DNA of 64,000 nt from Streptomyces eurythermus (GCF_014649115.1 NZ_BMSK01000022.1:1-64000), one strand, 5' to 3'; shown: positions 36,212 through 45,325, numbered from the stretch's first letter. Translations and numbers: made by a program. The notes: generated by a model from the sequence alone, not told the origin.

Positions 36212-37123
36212 ATGAACGACGACGGCACCAGGCTGTTCACCATCGGCGAGCTGGCCGGGGCCACCGGGCTGAGCGTGCGCACCATCCGCTTCTGGTCCGA
36301 CGAGGGCGTGCTCGCCCCGGCGGCCCGCTCCTCCGGGGGCTACCGGCTCTACGACACCGCGAGCGCGGCCCGGCTGGAGCTGATCCGCACCCTGCGCGAA
36401 CTCGGGCTCGGCCTGGAGGAGGTGCGCACGGTGCTGGCCGGTGAGCGGACCGTGGCGGAGGTCGCGGCCACGCACGTGGCGGCGCTGGACGCGCGGATCC
36501 GGGCGCTGAAGGTGACCCGCGCGGTGCTGTCGACCGTGGCCCGAAGGGGCGCCGAGGCAGAGGAGATGACACTCGTGAACAAGCTCGCGCGGCTGTCCGC
36601 CGCCGAACGGCAGCGGATCATGGAGGAGTTCGTGGCGGAGACGCTGCACGGACTGGACACCGTGGACCCCGACATCCAGGAGCGGATCCGGCGCACCGCC
36701 GTCGACCTGGCGGAGGACCCCACACCCGAGGAGGTCGACGCCTGGGTGGAGCTGGCCGAGCTGCTCCAGGACCCGGGGTTCCGGGCGCAGATGCGCCGGG
36801 CCGTCGAGTTCAACGCGGCCGACCGGCGGCCCGGCGAGCCGGGCGGGCGGTCCCTGTGGTTCGCCAAGCGGCTCGTGGAACTGGTGGCTCCGGCCCGGGA
36901 GCGCGGCATCGAGCCCACGGGCCCCGGTGCCGAGGAGGTGCTGGACGACCTGTTCGGCGACGCCGACCGGGCCGACGTCCTGGAGCGCATGACGGCCGGC
37001 TTCGACGAGCGTGTGGCCCGCTACCGGGAACTGCTCGCCGTGGTGAACCGGCAGCCCGCCCCGCCGCACGCCGAGGACTTCGCGTGGGTGGTCGCCGCAC
37101 TGCGCGCTCGTGCGGGCCGTTAA
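36212..37123 (+). CDS. MerR family transcriptional regulator
   Basis: A 303-residue regulator: N-terminal winged helix (FTIGELAGATGLSVRTIRFWSDEGVLAPAARSSGGYRLYD), then the coiled-coil helix (LRELGLGLEEVRTVLAGERT...ARIRALKVTRAVL). A large C-terminal helical domain (about residues 120-303, ERQRIMEEFVAETLHG through ERMTAGFDERVARYREL) may bind an effector. The divergent overlap-free promoter suggests autoregulation and control of the GNAT gene. Effector unknown. Confidence 0.88.
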   Translation: MNDDGTRLFTIGELAGATGLSVRTIRFWSDEGVLAPAARSSGGYRLYDTASAARLELIRTLRELGLGLEEVRTVLAGERTVAEVAATHVAALDARIRALKVTRAVLSTVARRGAEAEEMTLVNKLARLSAAERQRIMEEFVAETLHGLDTVDPDIQERIRRTAVDLAEDPTPEEVDAWVELAELLQDPGFRAQMRRAVEFNAADRRPGEPGGRSLWFAKRLVELVAPARERGIEPTGPGAEEVLDDLFGDADRADVLERMTAGFDERVARYRELLAVVNRQPAPPHAEDFAWVVAALRARAGR

Positions 37124-37182
37124 TCTGACCAGCGTCAGTACGCCAGTACGGCATAAGAAACACGAGCAAAAGGGGCGGATCG

Positions 37183-37395
37183 GTGGCGGACATCGAGGAA
37201 GCACGCAAGCAGTTCCAGCGGATGGACGCGGATGGTGACGGATACATCACCGCCGCGGAGTTCAAGTCCGCCCTGGCGCAGCAGGGGGACTGGAACGTCA
37301 CCGAGGCGGTCGCGGAGGCCATCATCAAGTCCCGCGACCTCGACGGCGACAAGGTCCTGTCGTTCGACGAGTTCTGGGCCTACCTGAACAAGTGA
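37183..37395 (+). CDS. Small EF-hand calcium-binding protein
   Basis: A 70-residue calmodulin-like protein with two canonical EF-hands: Asp15-Glu26 (DADGDGYITAAE) and Asp52-Glu63 (DLDGDKVLSFDE). Streptomyces carry several such small calcium sensors or buffers. GTG 37183 starts after AAAAGGGGCGG. It stands alone, 59 nt after the MerR gene. Confidence 0.88.
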   Translation: MADIEEARKQFQRMDADGDGYITAAEFKSALAQQGDWNVTEAVAEAIIKSRDLDGDKVLSFDEFWAYLNK

Positions 37396-37454
37396 CCACT
37401 GGACGGCAGGGGGTGCCCGTCCCGGACGGAACAGGCGCCCCCTTCGTCACCCCG

Positions 37455-38243
37455 TCACCGCGTGCGCCTGATCCGCACGCTCCAGCGGCCCTCGTGCCGC
37501 TGGAGCGTCAGCGGCAGCCCGAAGCACGCGCCGACCCGGTCGCCGGTGAGCACCGAGCCCACCGGACCCGAGGCCAGCACCCGCCCCCCGCGCAGCAGCA
37601 CGGCGTGCGTGGTGTTCGCCGGCAACTCCTCCAGATGGTGCGTGACCAGCACCGTCGCCAGCTCCGGACGCTCCGCCCGCACCTTCTCCAGGGCCTCGAT
37701 GAGCAGCTCCCGGCCGGGCAGGTCCAGGCCGGTCGCCGGTTCGTCCAGGAGCAGCAGCCGCGGTTCGGGCATCAGCGCCCGCGCGATCAGCGTCCGGCCG
37801 CGCTGCCCCTGCGACAGCGTGGGCCACCGCGCGTCCCGCAGCGCGCCCAGTCCGAGTGTGGCCAGCAACGCCTCGGCCCGCTCCCGCTGTTCGGGGGCCG
37901 GCCGCCACCGGGGAACCGGCTCGACCGTGTTCGTCACCCCGGTCAGCACCACGTCCCGTACCCGCAGCGGCGAGGTCAGCGGATGGCGCGGGTCGACATG
38001 TCCGACCAGCGTCCGCAGCTGCCGCAGATCCACCCGGCCCAGCCGGTGCCCGAGCACCTCCACCGTGCCCCGGGTCGGATGCACCACCGCGCCGAGCAGC
38101 CCGAGCAGCGTGGACTTGCCCGCTCCGTTGGGGCCGAGCAGCGCCCAGTGCTCACCGGCCCGCACGGTCAGCGACACCTCCTGGAGCAGGGGCCGCCCGT
38201 CCCGGACGACATGGACGTCCTCGGCGCGCAGTACCTCCCTCAC
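37455..38243 (-). CDS. ABC transporter ATP-binding protein (soluble)
   Basis: A 262-residue ATPase: Walker A LLGPNGAGKSTLL, signature TLSQGQRGR (not LSGGQ), Walker B PRLLLLDEPATGLD and H-loop LVTHHLEEL. The start GTG overlaps the leuA stop (GTGA), so it is made together with LeuA. No permease is adjacent. The ModF/ABCF-like layout may mean an importer subunit whose permease lies elsewhere, or a non-transport role. The coupling with leucine synthesis is unexplained. Confidence 0.82.
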   Translation of the reverse strand: MREVLRAEDVHVVRDGRPLLQEVSLTVRAGEHWALLGPNGAGKSTLLGLLGAVVHPTRGTVEVLGHRLGRVDLRQLRTLVGHVDPRHPLTSPLRVRDVVLTGVTNTVEPVPRWRPAPEQRERAEALLATLGLGALRDARWPTLSQGQRGRTLIARALMPEPRLLLLDEPATGLDLPGRELLIEALEKVRAERPELATVLVTHHLEELPANTTHAVLLRGGRVLASGPVGSVLTGDRVGACFGLPLTLQRHEGRWSVRIRRTR

Positions 38244-39925
38244 CGCACCGCCCGGTTCACCGCGGACAGCACCGCCCGCACCGTGGCCGACGGTCCCGTG
38301 CCCGCGCCCCACGCCGTGACCCCGTCGACCCGGCACCGGGCGAAGGCCGCCGCCGGGCCCTGGGCGAAGTCCAGGATCTCCACCGTCACACCGGCCCCTG
38401 CCAGCGCGTCGGCGAACGCGGTCGCCACACCGGCGCCGGTGCCCTCGTGGTCGCCGACGCGGCCGCCGGCCTCCAGCGTGCCCACGAAGCGGTGGACGCC
38501 GGGTGCCTCCTCGTGCGCGGTCCAGGCGTGCAGCCGTACCGCGCCCTCGCTCAGGTAGGCCGTCCGGAACAGCTCGTACAGCTCCTTGGGCGTGGCCTCC
38601 CGCCCGCTGTCGTCCGTCGCCTCCTGCACGATCCGCGCGAACTCCGGCCGCATGTCCGGCGGCAGGTCGATCCCCGCGTACCGGTTCAGCAGATACGCCA
38701 TCCCGCCCTTGCCGGACTGGGAGTTGACGCGGATCACCGCCTCGTAGGACCGCCCGAGGTCGGCCGGGTCGACGGGCAGGTACGGCACCTCCCACGGCGC
38801 CTCCCGCTCGCTCAGCCCCGCCTCGGCCGCCCGCCGGGCGTGGTGGGCCAGCCCCTTGCTGATGGCGTCCTGGTGGGTGCCGGAGAAGGCGGTGTGGACC
38901 AGCTCGCCGGCGTACGGGTGCCGGGGGTGCACGGGCAGCCGGTTGCAGTGCTCCACCGTCTCCCGTACGGCGTCGATGTCGCCGAAGTCCACCATGGGGT
39001 CGACGCCCTGGGCGTAGAGGTTGAGGGCGAGGGTCACCAGGTCGACGTTGCCGGTGCGCTCGCCGTTGCCGAAGAGGCAGCCCTCCACCCGCTGCGCCCC
39101 GGCCAGCACGGCGAGTTCGGCGCAGGCCACCCCAGTACCGCGGTCGTTGTGCGGATGGACGGAGAGGATGACGGACGTTCGGCGGGACAGGTTGCGGTGG
39201 ATGTACTCGATCTGGTCGGCGTAGACGTTCGGGGTGGCGATCTCCACCGTGGCCGGCAGATTGTGGATCACCGGCCGGTCAGGGCTCGCGTCCCACAACT
39301 CCGTGAGCCCGTCGCACAGTTCGAGCACGAAGTCGGGCTCGGTGAGGTTGAAGGTCTCGGGGGAGAACTGGAAGCGGACGCCGGGGGTGTCGCCGGCCCG
39401 CCGGGCCATGTGCCCGGCCGCCTCCCGCACCGTCCGCCACACCTCGTCCCGGCCCCGCCCGAGCACCACGTCCCGCCACACCGGCGAGGTCGCGATGTAC
39501 AGGTGCACGACCGCCCGGGGCAGCCCGGCGATCGCGTCGAAGGTCCGGTCGATCAGGTCGGTCCGGGCGGGCGTGAACACCACGGGCGTCACATCGTCCG
39601 GTACGGCCCCCTCCGTCACGAGGTGCCGTACGAAGTCGAAGTCCGTGCGGCTCGCGGAGGGGTAGCCGACCTCGATCTCCTTGAAGCCCCGCGCCACCAG
39701 CAGATCGAAGAAGCGGCGCTTGCGGGGGGTGTCCATCGGTTCGGCGAGCGCCTGGTTGCCGTCGCGCAGGTCGACGGGGACCCACAGCGGGGCGCGCTCG
39801 ACACGGGCGGAGGGCCAGCGGCGGTCCCCGGCGGGGACGTGTACACGGTCCTGGTAGGGGCGGTAGCGGTGGTACGGCATGCGGCTGGGCCGCTGCGGAT
39901 TCCAGACGGGAGGTGCGGTGGTCAT
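38240..39925 (-). CDS. leuA: 2-isopropylmalate synthase LeuA
   Basis: A 561-residue enzyme of leucine biosynthesis (2-oxoisovalerate plus acetyl-CoA). It belongs to the long LeuA2-type class: DRRWPSARVERAPLWVPVDLRDGNQAL at the N-terminus, HPHNDRGTGVA (metal His-x-His), GCLFGNGERTGNVD, then a C-terminal regulatory (allosteric) domain with DHEGTGAGVATAFADAL. The gene diverges from a GntR regulator, and a downstream ABC ATPase is translationally coupled. Confidence 0.92.
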   Translation of the reverse strand: MTTAPPVWNPQRPSRMPYHRYRPYQDRVHVPAGDRRWPSARVERAPLWVPVDLRDGNQALAEPMDTPRKRRFFDLLVARGFKEIEVGYPSASRTDFDFVRHLVTEGAVPDDVTPVVFTPARTDLIDRTFDAIAGLPRAVVHLYIATSPVWRDVVLGRGRDEVWRTVREAAGHMARRAGDTPGVRFQFSPETFNLTEPDFVLELCDGLTELWDASPDRPVIHNLPATVEIATPNVYADQIEYIHRNLSRRTSVILSVHPHNDRGTGVACAELAVLAGAQRVEGCLFGNGERTGNVDLVTLALNLYAQGVDPMVDFGDIDAVRETVEHCNRLPVHPRHPYAGELVHTAFSGTHQDAISKGLAHHARRAAEAGLSEREAPWEVPYLPVDPADLGRSYEAVIRVNSQSGKGGMAYLLNRYAGIDLPPDMRPEFARIVQEATDDSGREATPKELYELFRTAYLSEGAVRLHAWTAHEEAPGVHRFVGTLEAGGRVGDHEGTGAGVATAFADALAGAGVTVEILDFAQGPAAAFARCRVDGVTAWGAGTGPSATVRAVLSAVNRAVR

Positions 39926-40049
39926 CGTCGGCTGTGGCCTTCGGCTCGGTCGGACGGTGACCGGCAGCGCGGAGCCCCGCGGCGGGGCGCCGGTCGCGTC
40001 AGACCCCGCCGCGGCAGCCGAGAAGAAGCAGACCGCGGAACATGCGGGG

Positions 40050-40085
40050 TACGCTAGCGACTCCTCAGCTCCTCAGACAAGTGAG
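40050..40085 (+). promoter_or_regulatory. Candidate promoter/operator in the leuA-gntR gap
   Basis: TACGCT (40050-40055), a perfect 8-bp direct repeat CTCCTCAG (40061-40068, 40069-40076) and the inverted pair CTCA/TGAG (40072-40075, 40082-40085) lie between the divergent starts. The adjacent GntR/FadR protein is the obvious candidate to bind here. Confidence 0.4.
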
Positions 40086-40131
40086 AATCGATGCGCAAGC
40101 CCCCTACCCCCCGGACAAGTTGGTGACGTCG

Positions 40132-40836
40132 ATGCCGCTCGGTGCCCTCCGGCCCAGCCCGTTGGTCGAACAGGCGGCGCAGCGCCTGCGCGAACAGATC
40201 GCCGCCGGACACTGGCCGGTCGGCGGCAAGCTGCCAGGGGAGACCACGCTGGCCAAGGAGCTGGGGGTGGGCCGCTCCACGGTCCGCGAGGCCCTGCGCG
40301 CCCTCGCCGGCGCGGGGCTGGTCCGGGCCCGGCACGGCGCCGGCGTCTTCGTCACCGCCACCGAGCCCGCCGAGGACTGGCCGGCCCGGCTGCGCCGGGC
40401 CGCGGTCACCGACGTGTACGAGGTCCGCATGGGCGTCGAGGTCCAGGCCGCCCGGCTCGCCGCCCGCCGCCGCACCCCCGAGGACATCACCGCGCTGCGG
40501 GCCGCGGTGCAGGGCCGCCGCGCGGCCGCCACCGCCGACGACACGGCCTTCGTGGAGGCCGACATCGCCCTGCACGCGGCCGTGGTCACCGCCGCCCACA
40601 ACCCGGTCCTGTCCGACCTGTTCACCGAGTTCGTCCCCGTCCTGCGCGAGGGCCTGATCGCCGTCCTGGACCTCACCAGCCTCCGCGAGACCGACCCCGG
40701 CACCGGGGACCACACCCACACGGGCCTGGTCGAGGCCGTCGTCGCCGGCGACCCGGAGACGGCGGCGGCCATCCTGCAGACGGAACTGGAGTCGACGCTC
40801 GCCCTGTTGCGGGCGGGGTGCGAGGAACATCCGTAG
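40132..40836 (+). CDS. GntR (FadR subfamily) transcriptional regulator
   Basis: A 234-residue regulator: N-terminal winged helix (LVEQAAQRLREQIAAGHWPVGGKLPGETTLAKELGVGRSTVREALRALAGAGLV) and a C-terminal FCD helical ligand domain (EVRMGVEVQAARLAARR, DIALHAAVVTAAHNPVL, with HTHTGLVEAV supplying metal/ligand His). It diverges from leuA and may control it. ATG 40132 is chosen; GTG 40081 or 40123 and TTG 40120 are in frame. Confidence 0.88.
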   Translation: MPLGALRPSPLVEQAAQRLREQIAAGHWPVGGKLPGETTLAKELGVGRSTVREALRALAGAGLVRARHGAGVFVTATEPAEDWPARLRRAAVTDVYEVRMGVEVQAARLAARRRTPEDITALRAAVQGRRAAATADDTAFVEADIALHAAVVTAAHNPVLSDLFTEFVPVLREGLIAVLDLTSLRETDPGTGDHTHTGLVEAVVAGDPETAAAILQTELESTLALLRAGCEEHP

Positions 40837-40851
40837 CCGGTACGGGCCGGC

Positions 40852-41772
40852 TCACCCCGCCGCCGCCCGGCGGTACCGGCCCGGGGACACCCCGAACTCC
40901 CGCTTGAACGCCTTGGCGAAGGCGAACTCCGAGGTATAGCCGGTCCGTTCGGCGACCTCGCGCAGGGACAGGCCCTCGCCGCGCAGCAGCCGGTCCGCCG
41001 TGGTCATCCGCCACCAGGTCAGATACGTCAGCGGCGGCTCGCCCACCAGCTCCGTGAACCTGCGGGCGAACGCCGCCCGGGAAAGCCCGCCTTCCACGCC
41101 CAGCCGGGCCACCGTCCAGGGGCGGGCCGGGTCGGCGTGGATCGCGCGCAGCGCCGCCGCGACCGCCGGGTCGGCCAGCGCCGCCGCCCAGCCCCGGGCC
41201 CGGCCCGCCGCGTGTTCGCTCTCCCACCAGGCCCGCAGGATGTACAGCAGCAGGGTGTCCAGCAGGGAGGTGACGATCGCGTCGGTGCCCGGCCGCTGCT
41301 CCTCCAGCTCCATCCCGAGCAGTTCCACCGCCGCCCGCAGCGAGCGGTGCCCGCCCACCCGGGCGGGCAGGTGCACCACCTCGGGCAGCTCCGCCAGCAG
41401 CCGGTGCGAGCGGTCCCGGTCCAGGTGGTACGTCCCGCACAGGGTGATGGTGTCCGGGCAGCCCTCGCTCGCCGGCTCGGGCGGACCGTCCCAGGTGCCG
41501 TCGGGCAGCAGCCGCGCGTCCCGCAGCGGCACGTCGAGACCGCTCGCCAGCCCGTGCCCCTGCCCGTGCGCGAGGAAGACGACATCGCCCGGCGCCAGCG
41601 CCACCGGCTCGGCGTCCCGGGGGAGCAGCCAGGCCGAGCCGCGCAGGATCACATGGAACCCGGCCTGGTCGGAGTCGCCCCAGCGCAGTCCCCAGGGCGC
41701 GTACTTGTAGCGGCGCGCGGAGTGCGGCCGGCCGGTGCGCATGGCGGCGACGACATCGCTCAGCACGTCCAT
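40852..41772 (-). CDS. AraC family transcriptional regulator
   Basis: A 306-residue regulator. The N-terminal cupin (AraC_binding) domain has ILRGSAWLLPRDAEPVALAPGDVVFLAHGQGH; the C-terminal double helix-turn-helix is VARLGVEGGLSRAAFARRFTEL and LREVAERTGYTSEFAFAKAFKREFGVSPGRYRR. It diverges from an oxidoreductase gene 106 nt away and most likely controls it. ATG start at 41772. Ligand unknown. Confidence 0.9.
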   Translation of the reverse strand: MDVLSDVVAAMRTGRPHSARRYKYAPWGLRWGDSDQAGFHVILRGSAWLLPRDAEPVALAPGDVVFLAHGQGHGLASGLDVPLRDARLLPDGTWDGPPEPASEGCPDTITLCGTYHLDRDRSHRLLAELPEVVHLPARVGGHRSLRAAVELLGMELEEQRPGTDAIVTSLLDTLLLYILRAWWESEHAAGRARGWAAALADPAVAAALRAIHADPARPWTVARLGVEGGLSRAAFARRFTELVGEPPLTYLTWWRMTTADRLLRGEGLSLREVAERTGYTSEFAFAKAFKREFGVSPGRYRRAAAG

Positions 41773-41877
41773 GCGGCGACCCTAGCCGTCGGCGGTCCAC
41801 CGGGGAAAGACGATCGGACAGAAAACCGAGACCGAGGGACATGGAACGTCTCCACAGGCCGCCGTAGCGTCGACGAC

Positions 41878-42870
41878 ATGCCAACTACTGCGCGTTCAGT
41901 GCTGTTTCACGAAATCGGCGGCCCCGACGTCTTCACCGTCGAGGAGACCGTCCTGCCCGATCCCGGCCCGGACGAGGTCCTGGTGCGCGTCGAGGCGCTC
42001 GGCCTCAACCGCGCCGAGGCGATGCTCCGTTCCGGCACGTACTTCTACCAGCCGACGCTGCCCGGCTCCCGCAACGGCTACGAGGCGGCCGGCGTGGTGA
42101 CGGCGGCCGGGGCGGAGGTGACCGCGTTCGCCCCGGGCGACCTCGTGCTGTCGGCGGCCAACTTCCACCTCTGCGCCCACGGCGTGTACGGCGACCACGT
42201 GCTGCTGCCGCAGTCCGCTCTGGTGCCCCGCCCGGCCGGCCTCGACGCGGTCACCGCCGCGGCCGTCTGGCTCACCTACACCACGGCCTACGGCGCCCTG
42301 GTCGAGCGGGGCCGGCTGGCGGCCGGCCGGCGGGTGCTGATCACCGGGGCGTCCAGCGGCGTCGGCACCGCCGCGATCCAGGTGGCCCGGCGGGCCGGGG
42401 CGGTGCCGATCGCCACCACCCGCACCGAGGCCAAGCGGCAGGCGCTGCTCGACCTCGGCGCCGAGCACGTCATCGTGACCGGGAGCGAGGAGGTCACCAA
42501 GGAGACCCGGCGGCTGACCGGCGGCCGGGGTGCCGACCTCGTCCTGGACGCGATCGGCGGCCCCTACCTGCGGGAACTGGGCGCGGCGGCGGCCGAGGAC
42601 GCCCTGCTGATCAGCTACGGCTGGCTGTCCGAACGCCCCACGGAACTGCCCATGCAGTGGCCGCTGACCGTCCACGGCTACAGCAACCTCGCCCTCACCG
42701 GCACCCCGGAAGGCCGCGACCGCGCCGTCCACTACCTCGCCTCGGGCCTGGCCGACGGCTCCCTCCGCCCGGTGATCGGGGAGGTCTTCGACGGCCTGGA
42801 GCGCATGGCGGACGCCCACCGGCTGATGGATTCCAACACCCACACGGGCAAGATCGTCGTACGGGTCTGA
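41878..42870 (+). CDS. Zinc-independent quinone oxidoreductase (MDR family)
   Basis: A 330-residue NADPH-dependent medium-chain reductase: GGPDVFTVEETVLPDPGPDEVLVRVEALGLNRAE, GYEAAGVV, GRRVLITGASSGVGTAAIQVARRAGA (nucleotide fold) and RGADLVLDAIGG. There are no catalytic-zinc Cys residues, which is typical of quinone oxidoreductases or enoyl reductases. TAGCGT at 41865-41870 just before ATG 41878 suggests a leaderless message. It diverges from the AraC gene, the likely regulator. Confidence 0.88.
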   Translation: MPTTARSVLFHEIGGPDVFTVEETVLPDPGPDEVLVRVEALGLNRAEAMLRSGTYFYQPTLPGSRNGYEAAGVVTAAGAEVTAFAPGDLVLSAANFHLCAHGVYGDHVLLPQSALVPRPAGLDAVTAAAVWLTYTTAYGALVERGRLAAGRRVLITGASSGVGTAAIQVARRAGAVPIATTRTEAKRQALLDLGAEHVIVTGSEEVTKETRRLTGGRGADLVLDAIGGPYLRELGAAAAEDALLISYGWLSERPTELPMQWPLTVHGYSNLALTGTPEGRDRAVHYLASGLADGSLRPVIGEVFDGLERMADAHRLMDSNTHTGKIVVRV

Positions 42871-42960
42871 GACACCCGATGGTCCGGCAGTCGACGCCCC
42901 CCGGGGGCCGGCTGCCGGAATAGGTGGGCCGCCCGCGCGGTTGACCGGGACGACAGAAGC

Positions 42961-42972
42961 ATGCACGTGCAT
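42961..42972. promoter_or_regulatory. Perfect 12-bp palindrome before the F420-reductase-like gene
   Basis: ATGCACGTGCAT lies 20 nt upstream of the start of the following gene; a candidate operator, nothing more can be said. Confidence 0.3.
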
Positions 42973-42992
42973 CAATAGGCGGAAGGCCGGCC

Positions 42993-43655
42993 ATGAAGAT
43001 CGGCATCATCGGCGCGGGAAACATCGGCGGCAACCTCACCCGGCGGCTCGCCGCCCTCGGCCACGACGTCTCCGTCGCCAATTCCCGCGGCCCCGAGACG
43101 CTGAAGGACCTGGCGCAGGAGACCGGCGCCACCCCGGTGCGCGCCGAGGACGCGGCCGAGGGCGCCGAGGTCGTCATCGTCACCGTCCCCCTGAAGGCGG
43201 TCCCCGACCTGCCCGCGGGTCTGCTGGACGGGGCGGCCGAGGGGGTCGCGGTGATCGACACGAACAACTACTACCCCAAGCGGCGCGACGGCCGGATCGA
43301 CGCCATCGAGGACGGGGGCCTGACCGAGAGCCGCTGGGTCGGGCAGCACCTCGGCCACCCCGTGATCAAGGCGTTCAACGGCACCTACGCCCAGGACATC
43401 CTGGAGCGCCCGCTGCCCGCCGGTCACCCCGACCGCATGGCGCTGCCCGTCGCCGGGGACGACGAGGCCGCCAAGGCGAAGGTGCGCGCCCTGATCGACG
43501 AACTCGGCTTCGACACGGTCGACGCCGGCGGCATCGACGACTCCTGGCGCCAGCAGCCGAACACCCCGGTCTACGGCCTGCGGGCCGGCGTGGACGCGGT
43601 ACGGGAGGCGCTGCGGAAGGCGTCCCCGGAGCGCCCGGCGGACTTCCGGTACTGA
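42993..43655 (+). CDS. NAD(P)-binding / F420-type reductase-like protein
   Basis: A 220-residue Rossmann protein of the NADPH-dependent F420 reductase family: MKIGIIGAGNIGGNLTRRLAALGHDVSVANSRGPETL, then VVIVTVPLKAVPDL, VIDTNNYYPKR and HPVIKAFNGTYAQDIL, the last two typical of the NADP oxidoreductase/F420 family. Substrate cofactor (F420 or a ketone) is not settled. Ribosome site GGAAGG precedes the ATG. The palindrome upstream may control it. Confidence 0.82.
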   Translation: MKIGIIGAGNIGGNLTRRLAALGHDVSVANSRGPETLKDLAQETGATPVRAEDAAEGAEVVIVTVPLKAVPDLPAGLLDGAAEGVAVIDTNNYYPKRRDGRIDAIEDGGLTESRWVGQHLGHPVIKAFNGTYAQDILERPLPAGHPDRMALPVAGDDEAAKAKVRALIDELGFDTVDAGGIDDSWRQQPNTPVYGLRAGVDAVREALRKASPERPADFRY

Positions 43656-43704
43656 GAGGTACCAGCGGTACCGGGAGGTACCGGGAAAGCCCGCCGCCCG
43701 GCAG

Positions 43705-44256
43705 CTAGGGCGTGGCCCAGTCGCGCAGGTCGTCCCTGTCCGCGAAATGGGCCACGTTCTTGTCGTGGGGCTCGCTGGTGTACTGGTGGAACCGCCACTT
43801 GGCCTTGATCCGGGGCTTGCCCGCGGCGACGTAGTCGGCGATCCACAGCCCGTCCCCGGCGTGGGACGTGGTGTCGATGTTCAGCCAGAAGTGGCGGTTG
43901 CAGTAGAGCACGACCCGGTTGTCCGGCCGCATCTCCTTCAGCTTGCGGATGAAGCGGTCCTTCTCCGCGTTGCTCGCGTGGGTCCCCTCACCGGTGTTCT
44001 CCCAGTCGACGGCGAGGACGTCGCCGGGGCGGTCGGGGGCGTGCCGCAGGAAGTACTCGGCCTGGGCGGTGATGTGGCCCGGCCACAGGAAGTGGTAGAA
44101 GCCGACGACCAGGCCCGCGTCGCGCCCCCGCTTGGTCTGGGCCGCGAGCCTGGGATTGACGTACGAACGGCCCTCCGTCGCCTTGATGAAGACGAAGGAG
44201 AGGCCGTCCGTGGCATAGGAGGACTGGAAGGCGCTGACGTCGATGCCATGGAGCAT
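43705..44256 (-). CDS. GH25 muramidase (lysozyme)
   Basis: A 183-residue glycosidase of the GH25/Chalaropsis type: HGIDVSAFQ (Asp6), FVFIKATEG, VGFYHFLWPGHITAQAEYFL and VDWENTGEG (Asp84, Glu86), ending WATP. It cleaves the MurNAc-GlcNAc bond in peptidoglycan. No signal peptide is seen with ATG 44256, which is unusual for a wall hydrolase; export would need another route, or the start lies further upstream in a different form. Confidence 0.85.
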   Translation of the reverse strand: MLHGIDVSAFQSSYATDGLSFVFIKATEGRSYVNPRLAAQTKRGRDAGLVVGFYHFLWPGHITAQAEYFLRHAPDRPGDVLAVDWENTGEGTHASNAEKDRFIRKLKEMRPDNRVVLYCNRHFWLNIDTTSHAGDGLWIADYVAAGKPRIKAKWRFHQYTSEPHDKNVAHFADRDDLRDWATP

Positions 44257-44293
44257 GCAGGGGTTGTGCCCGGTGCGCCCGTGGCCGGAACAT

Positions 44294-45325
44294 TCAGCCC
44301 CGGGTCGTCACCGAACCGAGTACGGACGCGGACTTCGCCGACCAGTCCGAAGTGATCAGGCTGGCATGGCCCTTGGCCAACAGTGCCAGCCGGGCGGCGA
44401 CTTCGGCGTCCGTGGGGTCGGTGGAGGAGATCGCCGGGGACACGTTGTGGGCGTCGGTGGCGATCAGGATGTAGTGGTTCGCGGAGTAGAACGACGTGTC
44501 GTAGCCGTTGTTGACGTAGGTCGCCGCGTCACCGTCGAAGAAGACGAACCAGGGGCGGATCGAGGCGTCGTAGCGGCTGGTGCGCGGGTCGCCGTTCTCG
44601 GCGCCCAACACCGCGGGGAAGGCCTGGGCAGCGGAGATGTTCCCGGCCGCGGACAGGTCGCGCAGGTGGTCGCCGTACTCCTCGTCCGTCCAGTAGCTGT
44701 CGAACGGGTTGGCCTGCTCCACCGTGCCGGGGATCAGATCGAAGAGGAACTTGCCCTTCAGCGAGTCCCGGGCCGGCCAGGCGTCGGCCTTCGCCGCCGC
44801 GTCCAGCGTGGCGTACGTGCCGCCGAGCAGATCCGCCGGTTTGTAGACATCGCCGCCCAGCTTCTGTGCGACGAGCGTGTCGAACTCGTCCGGGCCCATG
44901 CCCGCCTTGTCGTTGAAGCCGACCTTCATCTCCACCTTGACGACGATCGGCGGATGGTCGGGGTGGAGCCGGTTCCAGGCGGCCATGTTGTCCAGACAGC
45001 TGCCGAGGTCCTGGTTACGGCTCTTGCTGTACAGCTCGCTCGGCGTCTTGGCGGCCTCGCAGTTGTTGTCGTTGCCCAGCGGGTTGCTGTGGCTGACCCG
45101 CCAGCGGTGGCTGATGCTGTCGACGTACACGTCCAGCTCCAGCAGCGAGGCCCCGGAGTCCAGCGCCTGTGCCAAGTACGGGTACTTGTCCTTCTCGTAC
45201 GCGTTGTGCGTGCCGATGGCCGTCGTCTGGGAGAACTTCGGTGACGCCGCCTGGGCGTTCACCGGCGCCGCCGCCAGTACCGCGGCGGCCCCCGCGAGCG
45301 CCACCATCCCTCTCACCCCACGCAT
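44294..45325 (-). CDS. Secreted Ca-dependent phosphoinositide phospholipase C-like protein
   Basis: A 343-residue secreted protein: hydrophobic Sec signal (MVALAGAAAVLAAAPVNAQA), then the PLC TIM-barrel blocks IGTHNAYE (His40), LLELDVYVD (Glu63, Asp65) and VSHSNPLG (His79), the two catalytic His and acidic Ca ligands of the Ca-dependent PI-PLC family (PLC-C1). It hydrolyses phospholipids outside the cell. No operon partner; a stretch of the 5' end lies 53 nt from the WD40 gene. Confidence 0.85.
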   Translation of the reverse strand: MRGVRGMVALAGAAAVLAAAPVNAQAASPKFSQTTAIGTHNAYEKDKYPYLAQALDSGASLLELDVYVDSISHRWRVSHSNPLGNDNNCEAAKTPSELYSKSRNQDLGSCLDNMAAWNRLHPDHPPIVVKVEMKVGFNDKAGMGPDEFDTLVAQKLGGDVYKPADLLGGTYATLDAAAKADAWPARDSLKGKFLFDLIPGTVEQANPFDSYWTDEEYGDHLRDLSAAGNISAAQAFPAVLGAENGDPRTSRYDASIRPWFVFFDGDAATYVNNGYDTSFYSANHYILIATDAHNVSPAISSTDPTDAEVAARLALLAKGHASLITSDWSAKSASVLGSVTTRG

